Source: Henckelia pumila
Lineage: Eukaryota > Streptophyta > Magnoliopsida > Lamiales > Gesneriaceae
DNA: 64,000 nt
Reading direction: 5' to 3'
NCBI RefSeq assembly: GCF_033568475.1
Contig: NC_133123.1
Location: forward strand, 56,489,522-56,553,521
Position 1 is the first letter of the stretch. Every line of letters starts with the position of its first letter. The notes under the pieces were generated by a model that saw only the letters and a list, made by a program, of their open reading frames with translations, made no database searches and was not told where the DNA came from. Positions 23,249 to 35,105 of the stretch are shown here, in pieces. The position numbers and the translations under genes were made by a program.

Positions 23249-26200
23249 TCAGTGAAATAGCTCTGGAAAGCATTGTCTCATAACTGATTCGACTTTCCAA
23301 GTTGCTTTTTCAACTCCATGTCTACTCCACTGAACTTTCACAAGGAAAATAGTCTTGTTTCTGAGTTGTTTTTCTTTCTGATCAAGTATCTGTATCGGCT
23401 TCTCAAAGTAACTCAGAGTCTCATCTAATTCTGCTTCATTTGGCTGGAGAACATGAGAAATATCAGGCTGATACTTCCGCAGCATAGAAACATGAAAGAC
23501 ATCATGTATTCCAAAAAGAGCTGAAGGAAGAGCAAGTCTATAGGCAAGATTGCCTATCTTCTCGAGAATTTCGTAAGGACCGATAAATCGTGGAGATAAC
23601 TTCCCTCTCTTGCCGAATCTGACAGTGCCTCTGAAAGGTGAGATCTTCAAGAACACTCTGTCCCCCTGTTCAAAACACAAAGGCCTGCGTCTGACATTTG
23701 CATATTTGGCTTGTCGATCTTGTGTTGTTTTCATTATTTTCTGAATCAGTCTTACTTTCTCGGTCATCTCTCGGATCATAGCTGGCCCAATATCAGGTGT
23801 CTCTGAAATATCATCCCAATAAAGAGGAGATCTGCATTTCTTTCCGTACAATGCTTCAAATGGAGCCATCTCAATACTAGTCTGGTAGCTGTTATTGTAC
23901 GAGAACTCCACAAGTGGTAATGAATCTTGCCAACTAGTGCCAAAATCTAGCACTACAGCTCTAAGCATATCCTCGAGTGTCTGGATAGTCCGCTCTGACT
24001 GTCCGTCAGTCTGAGGATGATATGCAGTACTCAAGTGCAATCGAGTACCAAGAGCTTGTTGCAAGTTGTGCCAAAAGTGCGATGTAAATCTAGGGTCTCG
24101 ATCTGAAACGATAGATTTAGGCACACCATGTAATCTTACCACTTCTCTGACATAAATCTCTGCCATCTGATCGTGTCTGTATGTCATTCTGTACGGAATA
24201 AAACAGGCTGATTTCGTCAATCTGTCGATAACTACCCAAACAGCATCACAACCTCTGGATGATCGCGGTAGCTTCGTTACAAAATCCATAGAAATATGAT
24301 CCCACTTCCATTCTGGAATAGGTAAGCTATGCAATAAACCACCTGGTTTCTTTCTTTCAGCCTTTACCTGCTGGCAATTCAGACAACGAGATACAAACTC
24401 TGTAACATCAGATTTCATCTGTTTCCACCAATACTGAATTTTCAAATCATTGTACATTTTTCTGCCACCAGGATGAACACTGTATCTGCTACAATGAGCC
24501 TCTTTTAATATCTGCTGTTTCAAATCTGAAATATCTGGAACAACAAGTCTGTTATTCACATATAAAACACCATCTACACTAACCTTGTATTCAGACTGAT
24601 GCCCTGATCCGACCATGTCAACGGACTTTTGAATACTCTGATCATTTCTCTGTGCTTCTTTGATTCTAACCAACAATTCTGGCTCAGCTTGAAGTGCACA
24701 AATTCTGATAGACTTCATATCTGTTTCAAATATCAATCCAGAAACACAAAAATCTTCTACCAATTTAGTAATACCCATCGTAGATAAGGATAAGGCACAT
24801 ACCTTTCTACTCAAAGCATCTGCAGCTGCATTGGACTTTCCCGGATAATATTTAATCTCACAGTCAAAATCTTTCAGTAAATCTAACCATCTTCGTTGCC
24901 TCATATTCAGTTCAGACTGTGAAAATAGATATTTTAAACTTTTATGGTCAGAATAAATCTCAAATTTCTCACCGTATAAATAATGTCGCCATATCTTCAA
25001 TGCAAATACGATGGCTGCAAGTTCCAGATCATGGATAGGATATCTGGTTTCGTGTGGTTTCAGCTGTCTCGAGGCATAAGCAATGACATGTCCTCGCTGC
25101 ATAAGTACACAACCTAATCCCCTGTGAGAAGCATCACAATATACAGTAAAATCACCAGTACCTGAAGGAATAGTCAAAACTGGTGCACTCGTCAATCTCT
25201 TCTTCAACTCAAGGAAACTGGCTTCACATGCTTCAGTCCAGATATACGGTGCATTCTTCTGAGTCAACTGAGTAATAGGCTTGGAAATACTGGAGAAATC
25301 TTTAATAAATCTGCGATAATAACCTGCTAAGCCCATAAAACTCCGTATCTCTGGTACAGATGTCGGTCTAGGCCAACTGATCACCGCTTCAACTTTGCTA
25401 GGATCAACAGAAATCCCATCTCCGGATATAATATGCCCAAGGAAGATCACTTTCTTCAACCAAAATTCACACTTTGACAGTTTGGCATACAACTTTTCTG
25501 TTCTCAAAGTCTTTAAAATAATTCTGAGATGCTCGGCATGATCACACAGATTCTTAAAATAAATCAGAATATCGTCAATAAAGATAATAACAAAGTCATC
25601 GAGATATTTCTGAAATACTCTATTCATAAGACCCATAAATACTGCTGGAGCATTCGTCAGCCCAAACGGCATAATGATAAACTCAAAATGACCATACCTC
25701 GTTCTAAATGCGGTCTTTGGTATATCTTCATCCCAAACTCTCAACTGATGATATCCAGATCGTAAATCAATCTTGGAATACACTGAGGAACCCTGCAACT
25801 GGTCAAACAAATCATCTATTCTAGGCAATGGATATTTATTCTTTACCGTCGCCTTGTTCAATTGCCGGTAGTCAATGCAAAGTCTCATTGAGCCGTCTTT
25901 CTTTCGTACAAATAGAATCGGAGCGCCCCAGGGTGAAACACTCGGTCTAATGTACCCTTTTGCTAAAAGATCTTCAAGTTGTTCTTTTAATTCTTTCAAC
26001 TCTATTGGTGTCATTCTGTAAGGTGCTTTAGAAATCGGTAACGTACCTGGCATCAATTCAATACTGAAGTCTATCTCCCGAGCTGGAGGTAATCCTGGAA
26101 TTTCATCTGGAAAGACATCAGCAAACTCACTAACCACTGGCAGATCTGCCAATTCTGGGCTAGTTTTCAACACATCCACCGCATAAACAAGGAATCCCTC

Positions 26201-27832
26201 TGCCCCTTTCTGCAATAAACGAGTCAGAGATAGAACGGATATCAAAGGTATTCGAGATCTCGAACCTTTACCGTAAAATTTCCATTCACCTGCCATTTCT
26301 GTTCTGACTCTCACAACCTTCTGAAAACAGTCTATGGTAGCCCTGTACTTGGTTAACATATCGATTCCGATAATGCAATCAAAGTCTGACAACCCAAGCA
26401 CAATACAGTCTATCTCTATCACATTATCTTCAAACTGTAGTATACAATTTCTGACAGATTTCACTGATATTATACCGCTCCCCAAAGGTGAAGATATAGA
26501 TACTACAGCAGATAATGACTCAACAGGCAATGTATGTAATATAGCAAATTGTTCAGATATAAACGTATGATATGAACTTGTATCTATGAGCACATAAGCA
26601 GGATAACCACAGAGAGTACAGTTACCTGCTATAGGTGCTGCCTGAGCCTGCTCTTCAGTCAAGGCAAAGACTCGAGCTTGTTGTCTTGGAGGTTGATTCG
26701 TTGTTTGGCTACCTCCTGCTCTATTATGTTGCTGAGGCTGTGGCTGGAAGGAGTGTACAGTAGATGCTTGCCTTTCAGGCTGAGCCACTGATCGTGATGA
26801 CCCCGCACCTTGAGACCTCACTGAACCACGCTGTGGACACACCTTGGCAAAATGTCCTGGCTGATGGCATATGTTGCAATTCCCAGACACACCTCTGCAC
26901 TGATCACTAGGATGTCTTCCTCCACATTTGTTGCAATACATTCCTGTATAGCCTGAACCCTGTCCAGCACTGCTCTGTCTTGGCCCACTAGAGCTGGATG
27001 AACCATTTCCTGACTTCTTAAACTGCTTCCCTTTTGCTTTCAGATAATCTTTCTTACCACCGCTGCTGCTACCTCCCTCAAATCTAGGAGATGATTGCTG
27101 AAACTGAGCTGGGGGTTGTGATTGTCGTTGAGACTGTGCAACAAATGATGCTCCTCGCTGTTTAATCAAACCAGCCTCCGCTCCCTTTGCCCTATCAAGT
27201 GCATCAGCAAAGTTATTCGGCCTCCCAGAGTTCACAAGGGTAAAGACATCTGGATTCAGTCCATTGATGAACTGATCAGCTTTGGTCTCCTCACTTCCAG
27301 CTACATGTGGAGCAAACTTTAGTAATGTAGAGAACTTGGCAACGTACTCTTCTATATTCAGATTCCCCTGTTTCAGATTTGCAAACTCTGCACCCTTGTC
27401 TTTTCTGTACAACACTGGAAAGAAACGTTGATAAAATTCTTTTGTAAATACTTTCCAAGTGATAGGTGTACCTCGATTTTCAAGAGCTCTCTTGGTTGTT
27501 ATCCACCAACTCTTGGCAACCTCGTGTAGTTGGTGCCCAATCAGTCTGACTCTTCTGTCATCTGCATAATCTAGGGAATCAAACAACATTTCCATATCCT
27601 CTAACCAGCCTTCACATTCAACTGAGTTCTCGGTTCCTTTCAAAGTAGGCGGCTTGAAGGATTGAAACCTTTTCAGTAAAGTCTCCATAGGTGTTGCTGT
27701 AACATCCATTGGATCATTGGATGTACTACCCTGTTCTGGTATAGGAGCTTCTGCGGCCTGTGGTACATCTGCCTGTTCTGGCGGAGGAACGACCAATGTC
27801 TGTCTAGTAACCGGCGCTTGACGAGGAGGCAT
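23249..27832 (-). CDS. Gag-pol polyprotein, Ty3/Gypsy chromovirus type, 1527 aa
   Basis: This single open frame encodes gag (about 45-230), a CCHC knuckle [14 protein letters not shown] (319-332) with a second Cys/His cluster just before it (300-312), and aspartic protease (D417). RT follows at about 600-790, with catalytic FIDD at 751-754, then RNase H (about 895-1010, YCDAS and SDHKSL). The integrase has a zinc region (H1113, H1120, C1150, C1153) and a DDE core (D1183, D1244, E1280). It ends with a GPY/F module near 1417 and a chromodomain-like tail to [18 protein letters not shown] before integrase is the Gypsy order. The protease triad reads DTS rather than DTG, a change that could weaken processing. 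Full length and open, it is probably a recently active copy. The start is the first [13 protein letters not shown]; gag lengths in this group fit it. Confidence 0.95.
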   Translation of the reverse strand: MPPRQAPVTRQTLVVPPPEQADVPQAAEAPIPEQGSTSNDPMDVTATPMETLLKRFQSFKPPTLKGTENSVECEGWLEDMEMLFDSLDYADDRRVRLIGHQLHEVAKSWWITTKRALENRGTPITWKVFTKEFYQRFFPVLYRKDKGAEFANLKQGNLNIEEYVAKFSTLLKFAPHVAGSEETKADQFINGLNPDVFTLVNSGRPNNFADALDRAKGAEAGLIKQRGASFVAQSQRQSQPPAQFQQSSPRFEGGSSSGGKKDYLKAKGKQFKKSGNGSSSSSGPRQSSAGQGSGYTGMYCNKCGGRHPSDQCRGVSGNCNICHQPGHFAKVCPQRGSVRSQGAGSSRSVAQPERQASTVHSFQPQPQQHNRAGGSQTTNQPPRQQARVFALTEEQAQAAPIAGNCTLCGYPAYVLIDTSSYHTFISEQFAILHTLPVESLSAVVSISSPLGSGIISVKSVRNCILQFEDNVIEIDCIVLGLSDFDCIIGIDMLTKYRATIDCFQKVVRVRTEMAGEWKFYGKGSRSRIPLISVLSLTRLLQKGAEGFLVYAVDVLKTSPELADLPVVSEFADVFPDEIPGLPPAREIDFSIELMPGTLPISKAPYRMTPIELKELKEQLEDLLAKGYIRPSVSPWGAPILFVRKKDGSMRLCIDYRQLNKATVKNKYPLPRIDDLFDQLQGSSVYSKIDLRSGYHQLRVWDEDIPKTAFRTRYGHFEFIIMPFGLTNAPAVFMGLMNRVFQKYLDDFVIIFIDDILIYFKNLCDHAEHLRIILKTLRTEKLYAKLSKCEFWLKKVIFLGHIISGDGISVDPSKVEAVISWPRPTSVPEIRSFMGLAGYYRRFIKDFSSISKPITQLTQKNAPYIWTEACEASFLELKKRLTSAPVLTIPSGTGDFTVYCDASHRGLGCVLMQRGHVIAYASRQLKPHETRYPIHDLELAAIVFALKIWRHYLYGEKFEIYSDHKSLKYLFSQSELNMRQRRWLDLLKDFDCEIKYYPGKSNAAADALSRKVCALSLSTMGITKLVEDFCVSGLIFETDMKSIRICALQAEPELLVRIKEAQRNDQSIQKSVDMVGSGHQSEYKVSVDGVLYVNNRLVVPDISDLKQQILKEAHCSRYSVHPGGRKMYNDLKIQYWWKQMKSDVTEFVSRCLNCQQVKAERKKPGGLLHSLPIPEWKWDHISMDFVTKLPRSSRGCDAVWVVIDRLTKSACFIPYRMTYRHDQMAEIYVREVVRLHGVPKSIVSDRDPRFTSHFWHNLQQALGTRLHLSTAYHPQTDGQSERTIQTLEDMLRAVVLDFGTSWQDSLPLVEFSYNNSYQTSIEMAPFEALYGKKCRSPLYWDDISETPDIGPAMIREMTEKVRLIQKIMKTTQDRQAKYANVRRRPLCFEQGDRVFLKISPFRGTVRFGKRGKLSPRFIGPYEILEKIGNLAYRLALPSALFGIHDVFHVSMLRKYQPDISHVLQPNEAELDETLSYFEKPIQILDQKEKQLRNKTIFLVKVQWSRHGVEKATWKVESVMRQCFPELFH

Positions 27833-28134
27833 ATCTGATATTCAAAAGGATTAGCACACAAAAGTATCAATATATCAGACTCACCCATTCTGTTTCAGCC
27901 CCCTCTGATTAGCATTTTCATGCCTTCTCTAGAGATCAAGTTCTGATCCAAAACCGTTTCTAATTCATTCTCAAATAATACATACTTGATAAAGCAATAA
28001 ATAATGCTTATAAAATCAATACACATAATCATGTGATCAATTTAATCTGAAACATTAAATCATGCAAGCAAAATCAATCAATCAAGAGGACTCGATCTAC
28101 CCCGCTCGCTTCTCTCTAATCAGTCCAGAACTTA
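27833..28134 (-). other. Gypsy 5' leader
   Basis: This 302 bp AT-rich leader lies between the primer binding site and the gag start. I see no separate gene in it. Confidence 0.7.
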
Positions 28135-28147
28135 CGCTCTGATACCA
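28135..28147 (-). other. Gypsy primer binding site
   Basis: On the minus strand TGGTATCAGAGCG lies two bases from the LTR edge and fits the initiator-Met tRNA primer. Confidence 0.92.
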
Positions 28148-28149
28148 CC

Positions 28150-30039
28150 TGTTGTGGGGACCTCGGGTGCTAATCTCAAACATTGACTAACATATATAGC
28201 ATGAATTTAACATCAAAATCTAGATAAAAACATGCAAATCCATGAACTAACCAAGTAACTAAACAAGGAACTTGACATACAACCATAAGATCTTACATAC
28301 TCTTGTTCTTGACAACATACATATCTATATGCTCAAATGTTCTTATTCTTGCCATTCATACAAGTCTTTATATGCAAGTGTTTATAACAAAACATAGACA
28401 AGATCTAAATACAAAGGTTGACATCAACTCTACTGCATAAACCCGAGTTCATCACATGCTACTCTTTCTCTCGTTCTTCTTACAATCTTCTTTGTCCTGT
28501 GCTCGCCCCATCTATTCCCATGCACACATACAAACATAGAAATAGCCGGATATCTCCAGTGAGAATTGAATCCCAGTATAAAACAACTAGATCATGCATA
28601 ACATATAGTTCAAAGAAATACTCATATAAACATCTCAACAAGTATTAAACCAATCTATTGCAATGCATGATTTTAAAAATCTGCTATCAAGTTCTATATC
28701 AGTTCTTGGGATCCCAGGGAAGAAGAACACAACAAATCTCCCACCTACTCTCCCTTTCGGGGTGGCGTTGAGCTCTTTTCCCGGACTTTGGCATACTATA
28801 TCAAGTTTCTAACCATAGGAGTTGATCTATCTCCTAGGTTCCTTTATATATATCCAAACATCCGTATTCTTTTGGCGAATCTGTCATTTCAAATCTCAAA
28901 GGGTTGTTGGCTCAAGATGAATGCATCAAAATCTAGAAGCATAAGAGTAAAAGCCAACTAATAATAAGCTAAGTCAAACAAGCAAGTAAATGTGCAAATA
29001 CAACACATATAAGCACATAGTATGTGGTTTTGAAAAGGGCATTCAAGGAAACCTCTTGAATATTCAAAGCCCTTATTCTAAGGTTGTCTTATACCTTTCA
29101 AACTTGGTTTCAAAGCTCTTCAAATCTGATATAGCTGCACATCAAGAACACAATCAAAATCTGCTCATTCTCTTCCCAATCTTCAAGGCTAACAAGTCAC
29201 AAACCTTGTTCTTCCGTCGATTGGTTTCGAAGTCGTGATTCTTAACTTGAAGTCCCCTGTTTTCAATCTGAAAATACATCAAACATGTCTAAGAACATCA
29301 GAAAGAACTCACATAATACTCAGCTCAAACAATCTAGACTCAAACTTGATCATTTTTCAAACCGACGGCGTAACGGTACGAAATCGGTAACCGAAACTGA
29401 AATCCAACCAATCTATCATTCATATCTACTTCAAATACATGATATAACAGCCAAAATACATCAATATACCAGCATATCAGCAGCTACCATTTCGACATGC
29501 TGAAAAATTCATAAGAAATAGAAACGGCATCCAATCTTCGACCCGATTGCGATAATACAACATATAGAATCTCAAGAACATAAATCCATACTCAAATTCT
29601 GAGTTCTTCACACACACAATTTCGAATTATCCTGAATCATAAAGATACTTACACCAAATTGAAGCTCTTCTTTCAAGGATCACGGAACTATGCCCGAAAT
29701 TTAATTCGGATGCACGGATCTTGAAATATTTAACTTGGAAGACAAAATTCCAAGGTAGAAGACGATGTTCTCGATTTTGGGCTGAAGGAATTGATAATTC
29801 TGATTCAAAATGCTTACAATACACATTCATATTCATGTGCAGACAAGTGTCCTCCACTAGCTATAAAAATTGCACTTTGACCCCTCATTTCTTCACTATT
29901 TGCAAATCGGCCCTTGAAACTTCTTTTTAATTCAATTTCAATCCTAAATAATTTAAGAATATTAGAATTTAAATCTAAACTCCAAAAATTCTCCAATTAA
30001 ATATTCTCGAAGTAAAATTAAATAATCTCGGGCCTTACA
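28150..30039 (-). repeat. Gypsy LTR, short form (5' LTR in element orientation)
   Basis: This 1890 bp LTR equals the 2232 bp partner minus exactly 342 bp. The join lies at CTCA, a 4 bp sequence present at both ends of the missing block in the longer LTR (20943-20946 and 21285-21288). That is the mark of a microhomology deletion. Confidence 0.92.
28843..28852 (-). promoter_or_regulatory. Candidate TATA box of the Gypsy 5' LTR
   Basis: On the minus strand GATATATATAAAGG occurs about 1.2 kb into the LTR and is conserved at 21950-21960. It is the best TATA candidate for the gag-pol transcript, but the start site is not shown by sequence alone. Confidence 0.45.
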
Positions 30040-30040
30040 A

Positions 30041-30310
30041 ATGCATTGCTCATTGTTGAATAAAATCATATATTGTGATATCATTAATTGTCAAATGTCT
30101 ATAATTGTGTAATTAAATGTAATTAAAAACTTAGAAAATTATTGAATATGATATTTAGGCATCAATTAGCCCAATTTGTAATAAGATACTTACATTTGAA
30201 CTCTATTATTAAAAGTGTATACATGATCATGGAATTTAGTACAATACATCAACAATAAAAGTACATATACGGTCTAATTCAGCATAAATTATTTTATTTA
30301 TCGGGATAAA
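30041..30310. repeat. Diverged duplicate of 20336-20610
   Basis: This direct repeat of the left-flank segment begins exactly at the right edge of the Gypsy LTR. It ends at ATCGGGATAAAA, after which the two sequences are unrelated. Confidence 0.75.
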
Positions 30311-31234
30311 AAATACTACCAATTAGTGCTTATCATCAGTTAGTACCAAATTAATACAAATTAGTACCAACTTAATATCAAACAGTACATAATTTTTTTA
30401 AAAAAATTTATAATAAATCCTCTATTCGAATAATAGTATGATAATGTATATTCATGCATATCAATTTGTTTTTCATAAATGAAGCAATAAAAATATTTTT
30501 TGAAACAAATTAAAATATTTCATACACGTTTTACACTCAAACCCATTCTATAAATCAACATTACAACATCAATTGAAAAAAGAACATGTACAAAATTCAC
30601 ATAATATATTACTTCAGCATCTGATATCATTTTTAACTACACAATAACTTCTAACCACAAAAGGTCTAATAAATCAGAATTAAAAATAACTGCACATGAT
30701 ACATAAAAATGATTCACCACAAATAGTTGCTTGTTGTCTTGATAGTCTCAGAGTGTTCGACAGTATCATCTTAATTTATCATAACATTCTTCATTTGTGT
30801 CATCATGAATATCATGCATGCGTCATCGACTCCTTGCCCTTCCACTATTTGTGGTAGTATAACTCTACGATATAATTTCTCTACAAATATTTTTGAATAG
30901 TAGAAGAACCATAAGATAATTCTCATGTCAGTTTTTCTGTCACCATATTCGCGATAATTTATGCATTGGCTCTAGAATATCATTTGTTATGTAGCTTGTT
31001 TTCGCCGCATGTATCTATTTCTCTATCATTGATTGTATGTCTTCCTCACGGACCTTTATCAATTTAATATATAAATAAAATTAAAAATATATATATAAGG
31101 AACAATAACTAAAAAATTTTGTGTATATATATATATACAAGGTACATAATTTAAGTAATATTATTAGTACTAAAACATTGATCAAATATACAAAATAATA
31201 TCAAAATACAATTTTAATATTAATATATGTAACA
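30311..31234. other. AT-rich intergenic DNA
   Basis: Near 30330-30380 the phrase TTAGTACCAA recurs in short direct repeats. The stretch 30700-31060 is less AT-rich and could be an old coding remnant on the minus strand, but it is broken by stops and I cannot name a family. The rest shows only simple AT tracts. Confidence 0.5.
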
Positions 31235-31243
31235 TAAAACATT

Positions 31244-32150
31244 GGAAAAATTGATTTTTTGGTCCTGTATATATGGCACTTTGCGATTTCAGTCTTTTAT
31301 ATTTTTATATTTCAGTTTTAGTCCACTATCTTTATTTTTTTGGCAATTTTAGTCTTTTTTCCGACGTAGCGTTGACGTGGCACCAATTTAGTGCTGATGT
31401 GGAGCTGACGTGTACAGTGCCACGTAAGAATTTTCGATTAAAAATAACCGAAATTGCCAAAAATCGGAACATGCAGGACTAAAACTGAAATATGAAAATA
31501 TTGTGAGATCCCTGTCCCACATGAAAAAAAATGAAAGCTTTAAAATGAGTTTAAAATGGACTACAATGGACTTCTATAGAAACTTGGATTAATCATTTTC
31601 GTAAAGCGAGGACGAATACGAAGTAGTTGCTATAGGGGCCCATTGTGCAGTCGCGCAAGCTCGGGCGAGGGCCCGGGGCGTGACAGAATGGTATCAGAGA
31701 CGGTCACCGGCCTACATACCCCGAAAAATAAGTGCTATGCAGTACAAAGTGCTACGTGCATGGGAGCCACCTCTTGAACCTGCGGGGCAAAATGCTACAT
31801 GACGGGAGCCATCTCTTGAACCTGTAGGAGCCACCTCTAGATTCCCGGTGCTGGTGGATCGAAAGTTCAGGTCGCGACGAGAACGTCGCGTTCTGAAGGA
31901 GGGGTGATTGTGAGACCCCTGTCCCACATGAGAAAAATGAAAGCTTTAAAATGAGTTTAAAATGGGCTACAATGGAATTCTATAGCAACTTGGATTAATC
32001 CTTTTCGTAAAGCGATGACGAATACGAATTAGTTGCTATAGGGGCCCATTGTGCAGTCGCGCAGGCTCGGGCGAGGGCTTGGGGCATGACAAACATAGAG
32101 GACCAAAATCGCAAAGTGACAAATATACATGACAAATTTGATGTTTTCCC
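31244..32150. mobile_element. Mutator-type inverted-repeat element with a nested TRIM
   Basis: The sequence TAAAACATT flanks this element as a perfect 9 bp duplication (31235-31243 and 32151-32159), the size made by Mutator-like transposases. Without the TRIM it is about 312 bp and nearly all inverted repeat: 31261-31365 pairs with 31440-31501 plus 32097-32140, sharing CACTTTGCGATTT and CAGTTTTAGTCC. It encodes no protein, so it is a non-autonomous foldback or MITE form. Confidence 0.82.
31502..32091 (+). mobile_element. TRIM (miniature LTR retrotransposon), 590 bp
   Basis: Two ~184 bp direct repeats, 31502-31685 and 31909-32091, run from TGTGAGA to ATGACA or GTGACA. After the first comes a primer binding site TGGTATCAGAGA (31689-31700). 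Before the second comes a purine-rich GAAGGAGGGGTGAT (31895-31908). Flanking AATAT (31497-31501) and AACAT (32092-32096) look like a target duplication with one mutation. The 223 bp core has no protein frame; it contains direct repeats of GGAGCCACCTCTTGAACCTG. It fits the TRIM class and must be moved by enzymes of another element. I see no 5S rRNA-like part, so it is not an obvious Cassandra element. Confidence 0.9.
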
Positions 32151-32159
32151 TAAAACATT

Positions 32160-33510
32160 ATCAAAACTGCAATATGAAGACATATCCAATATATGTGTTT
32201 TACCTCCCAAAATTAAAATTGTTCAGATCTCCATGTTTGCTCTTTTCTCTCGATTTAATCATTGTGAGCTTCATATACATGTAAAGTTGAATTATATTAA
32301 GGACATCATTATCATCGTGTAGAGACATCGACATCTTACATTGTGGTGCTATGAATTGCAAAATCATGGATTCAACAAAAAATTATATATGTTTGTCGAA
32401 CCTAATATCCATCAACATATACCCATTATGATTGAGATCACATTTTGTTTCTTGTACTTAAACAACAACAAAAAAACGCAAGATTGCAAGAACCATTTTC
32501 AGATTTCATTCTTAACCCTATCAATAAAAGCATAAAATTTAATACAATAAGATAAACAATGAAGATCGTGACTTCATTCATAACATATTCCACAACAACA
32601 AAAATCACAAAATTACACTTTTAGGAAGCAGATTTGAATACTATAAAGATCATTCATATAATATTTATAATCTAGTACTAAACAATAAAAATTGACAATA
32701 ATATCTTTATAATCGAGAACAATTACGAATTTCAAATAATCAATCTACAATTGGTTGAAATGAACACAGACCCACTCAAATACATAAAACTTAAATATTG
32801 TCCATCAAATCTGTATAATTCATGTGATGTATGGAACTTCAACATAACCACAACACAGCATACACAAGTAGACAACTCTAAAAGAATAACTCAATTGGAA
32901 AAGGAAAAAAAAAACCCAATCATCAAGACTGAATTTGATATAAAAAATTCCTTAATTTTTCAGAAAAAAATTATACCTTAAACTTGTTGGTTCGATGCTG
33001 TTTTTTCGCAAAGAATTTGAAATCTAATGTTTCTTGGCTTTAAATTCATTTCGCCTCAATTTGTTGCACCAAATGTCGACACAAATGTGTAGATCGTCGT
33101 TGATTTATCCATAAGGGTTCAAGGAAAAAGAAGATTTGGAAACGTTGGATTGGAAAGAGAAAAGAACTATTATTAAATATAGATTTATTGTTCAAATGGG
33201 TATTATTGAATTTTATTTAAAGTTGAGGGCAATTTCGTAATTTTTCCTCAATTAGGGAGTTCAAAAACATGTCAGACTTTTGTCAGGCAGTGAAAACATA
33301 TAAACTCTGAAACAGGGACTGAGGAAAAATTTGAGTTTGCTAATGAGGATTTAACAACAATTTCCCCAATGTAAGACCACAAATATAATTTTTCCAAATA
33401 TTTATATATTCATTTATTTGGTATAATACATGTAATACTGGTAAATGAATTAAATATATTCCACATAAACATGATAATTACATAAAATATAATATCAGTA
33501 AGTATATTAT
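32160..33510. other. AT-rich intergenic DNA, possible transposase remnant
   Basis: No intact gene. On the minus strand 32220-32375 reads a stretch including SLHDDNDVLNIIQLYMYMKL, which resembles the N-terminal region of plant Mutator-type transposases, but stops surround it. At 33030-33130 (minus) a short frame beginning MDKSTTIYTF might belong to the same remnant. Both are weak. Confidence 0.35.
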
Positions 33511-33800
33511 GAGTAACACTCCTGTGAGACGGTTTTGTCCGTGAGACAGGTTAATTCTACCATATTTATAATAATAAGTAATATTTTTAGCATAAAATGT
33601 AATACTTTTTAATAGATAACTCATATAAGAGACTCGTGTCAAAAAAATGACGCTGAAGACCGTCTCATAGGAATTTTTGTCATTCCTGAGATTGTCGATC
33701 CGATCTATATCTAAAATAAAAAGTAATATTTTGACATAAAAAATAATACATTTCTTTAGTTGAGTCGAGTCGAAAATTCGTCTCACAAGCGATCGAACAG
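33511..33800. repeat. MITE-like repeat with GAGACGGT ends
   Basis: The ends CCTGTGAGACGGT (33522) and ACCGTCTCATAGG (near 33671) are inverted. The middle has the AAGTAATATT/GTAATAC phrases typical of a dispersed family in this window. A second diverged copy adjoins it at about 33690-33800. Similar copies occur near 34930, 35383, 40000, 50270, 50855 and 53100. Confidence 0.6.
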
Positions 33801-34407
33801 ACAGTTTTGTATATTTAAATATTCTCAAAAGTAGACTATAAAATATGTTTTATAATTTAAAAATATATATATTATACATAAATAGGGACTTAGCGTGCAC
33901 ATTATATGCGTTTTAACTTTTAATACTAGCATATATATATTTGTAAAGATGTGCGTGTTTAAATTATTTTCACGTTTTGCAAGAACAAATTATTTACTTT
34001 TGTAATCAGTTTATTAAACTTTTGAATTTTTAAATTTTGGGTAAAACACGTTTAGCACCGTGAAAACCTTAAAAAAAACATAAGATTTATGTAAATTTAT
34101 TGGTATTTTTAGAATTTTATGTTTTAAAAATTAGGTATAAACCCCCTTACAAAGTAGAAACATGATAAATTGGATTTTTGAAATCAAAAAATTAAAACAT
34201 AATTTATTTTATTTTTTAAGGGAAAAATATTACAATCGGTGTTAAGTTCCCATTTCCCCCAAAATATGGGCTTGATTTGATAGCTCGGGATTCTAATTAA
34301 TAAAACCATAGCACTGATAAAGGATGGGATCGTAAAATCATAGTAAGTTTAGGTATTTTTCAATAATTAGCCCTCAGAAATCAGATTGATTGATTGATTT
34401 TTTTTAA

Positions 34408-34445
<38 letters not shown>

Positions 34446-34925
34446 GTTGTGATTTAGATTTTAGACATGTAAACATACAACGATGTTCAAAATTGTTAAA
34501 TTTCTTTGTACATTATACACAATGCATGCAACAATTAAACATATGGATTTGAAAAAAAAAAAAACAAAAAAATCAAGCAAAACTTGTAAATATTATTAAA
34601 TTATTCAATACAAATTCTACCAACCAACGAGAAAACTCATCATTCACCCAAATGAAATGACGAATGTGAGAAAGAAGCAAAAGAGGCTATATTATGAGCT
34701 ACGCTATTAGCTAGTCTATTTTCATGCACAAATACTGTAAAAATGGGATATTTCAAAAAATCTCTAATTTCTGAAATGGGATATTTCAAAAAATCTCTAT
34801 TGAATTTGTCGCCACAAGAACATCATGATAATCTCGTTGATAAATAATTTCATGAATTCTTTTTTTTTTTTTCGATTTCTTACATCCTCAATCTTTTTTG
34901 TAAAGAGCCTCATATTTATTTAAGA
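33801..34925. other. AT-rich intergenic DNA with microsatellites
   Basis: A (TTA)n microsatellite lies at 34411-34445. The 23 bp phrase around GGGATATTTCAAAAAATCTC is repeated in tandem at about 34746 and 34779. No gene is seen. Confidence 0.55.
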
Positions 34926-34929
34926 CAAA

Positions 34930-35105
34930 AACTCCAATAAGACGGGTCTTAATGATCATTTTATTGAGACGGATCTATTGTATGGGTTATCAATTAAAAA
35001 GTATTATAATTTATACCAAAAGTATTACTTATTATTATAAATATGTGTAAGATTGACCCATCTCACGAATGAAACCGTCTCATATGAGTGTTACTCTTTA
35101 TTCAA
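34930..35105. repeat. MITE-like repeat, second copy
   Basis: It shares the AGACGG ends, the AAAAGTATTA core and an ACCGTCTCAT end (about 35077) with the 33511 copy. A more diverged relative lies at about 35383-35530 (GGTCTCTTGCAAAAG against CGTCTTATACAAAA). Confidence 0.6.

Larger units (their letters stand above)
20918..30039 (-). mobile_element. Young chromovirus-type Ty3/Gypsy retrotransposon
   Basis: This 9.1 kb element has TG-CA LTRs at 20918-23149 and 28150-30039, a primer binding site, a polypurine tract and one uninterrupted 1527-aa gag-pol frame. Over the ~1.86 kb shared by the two LTRs I count about 20 differences by eye, near 1%, so it is recent. Two features are odd: the flanking bases AGGAA and AATGC do not form a target duplication, and the right LTR lacks a 342 bp block found in the left. 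Both would be explained if the copy formed by recombination between two related elements. Confidence 0.92.

Noticed and set aside
30700..31060. Possible old coding remnant on the minus strand
   Set aside because: Stops in all frames and no motif that names a family, so it is noted only within the intergenic entry.
31502..32091. Cassandra-type TRIM
   Set aside because: Cassandra LTRs carry 5S rRNA-like promoter sequence; I could not see that sequence in these LTRs.
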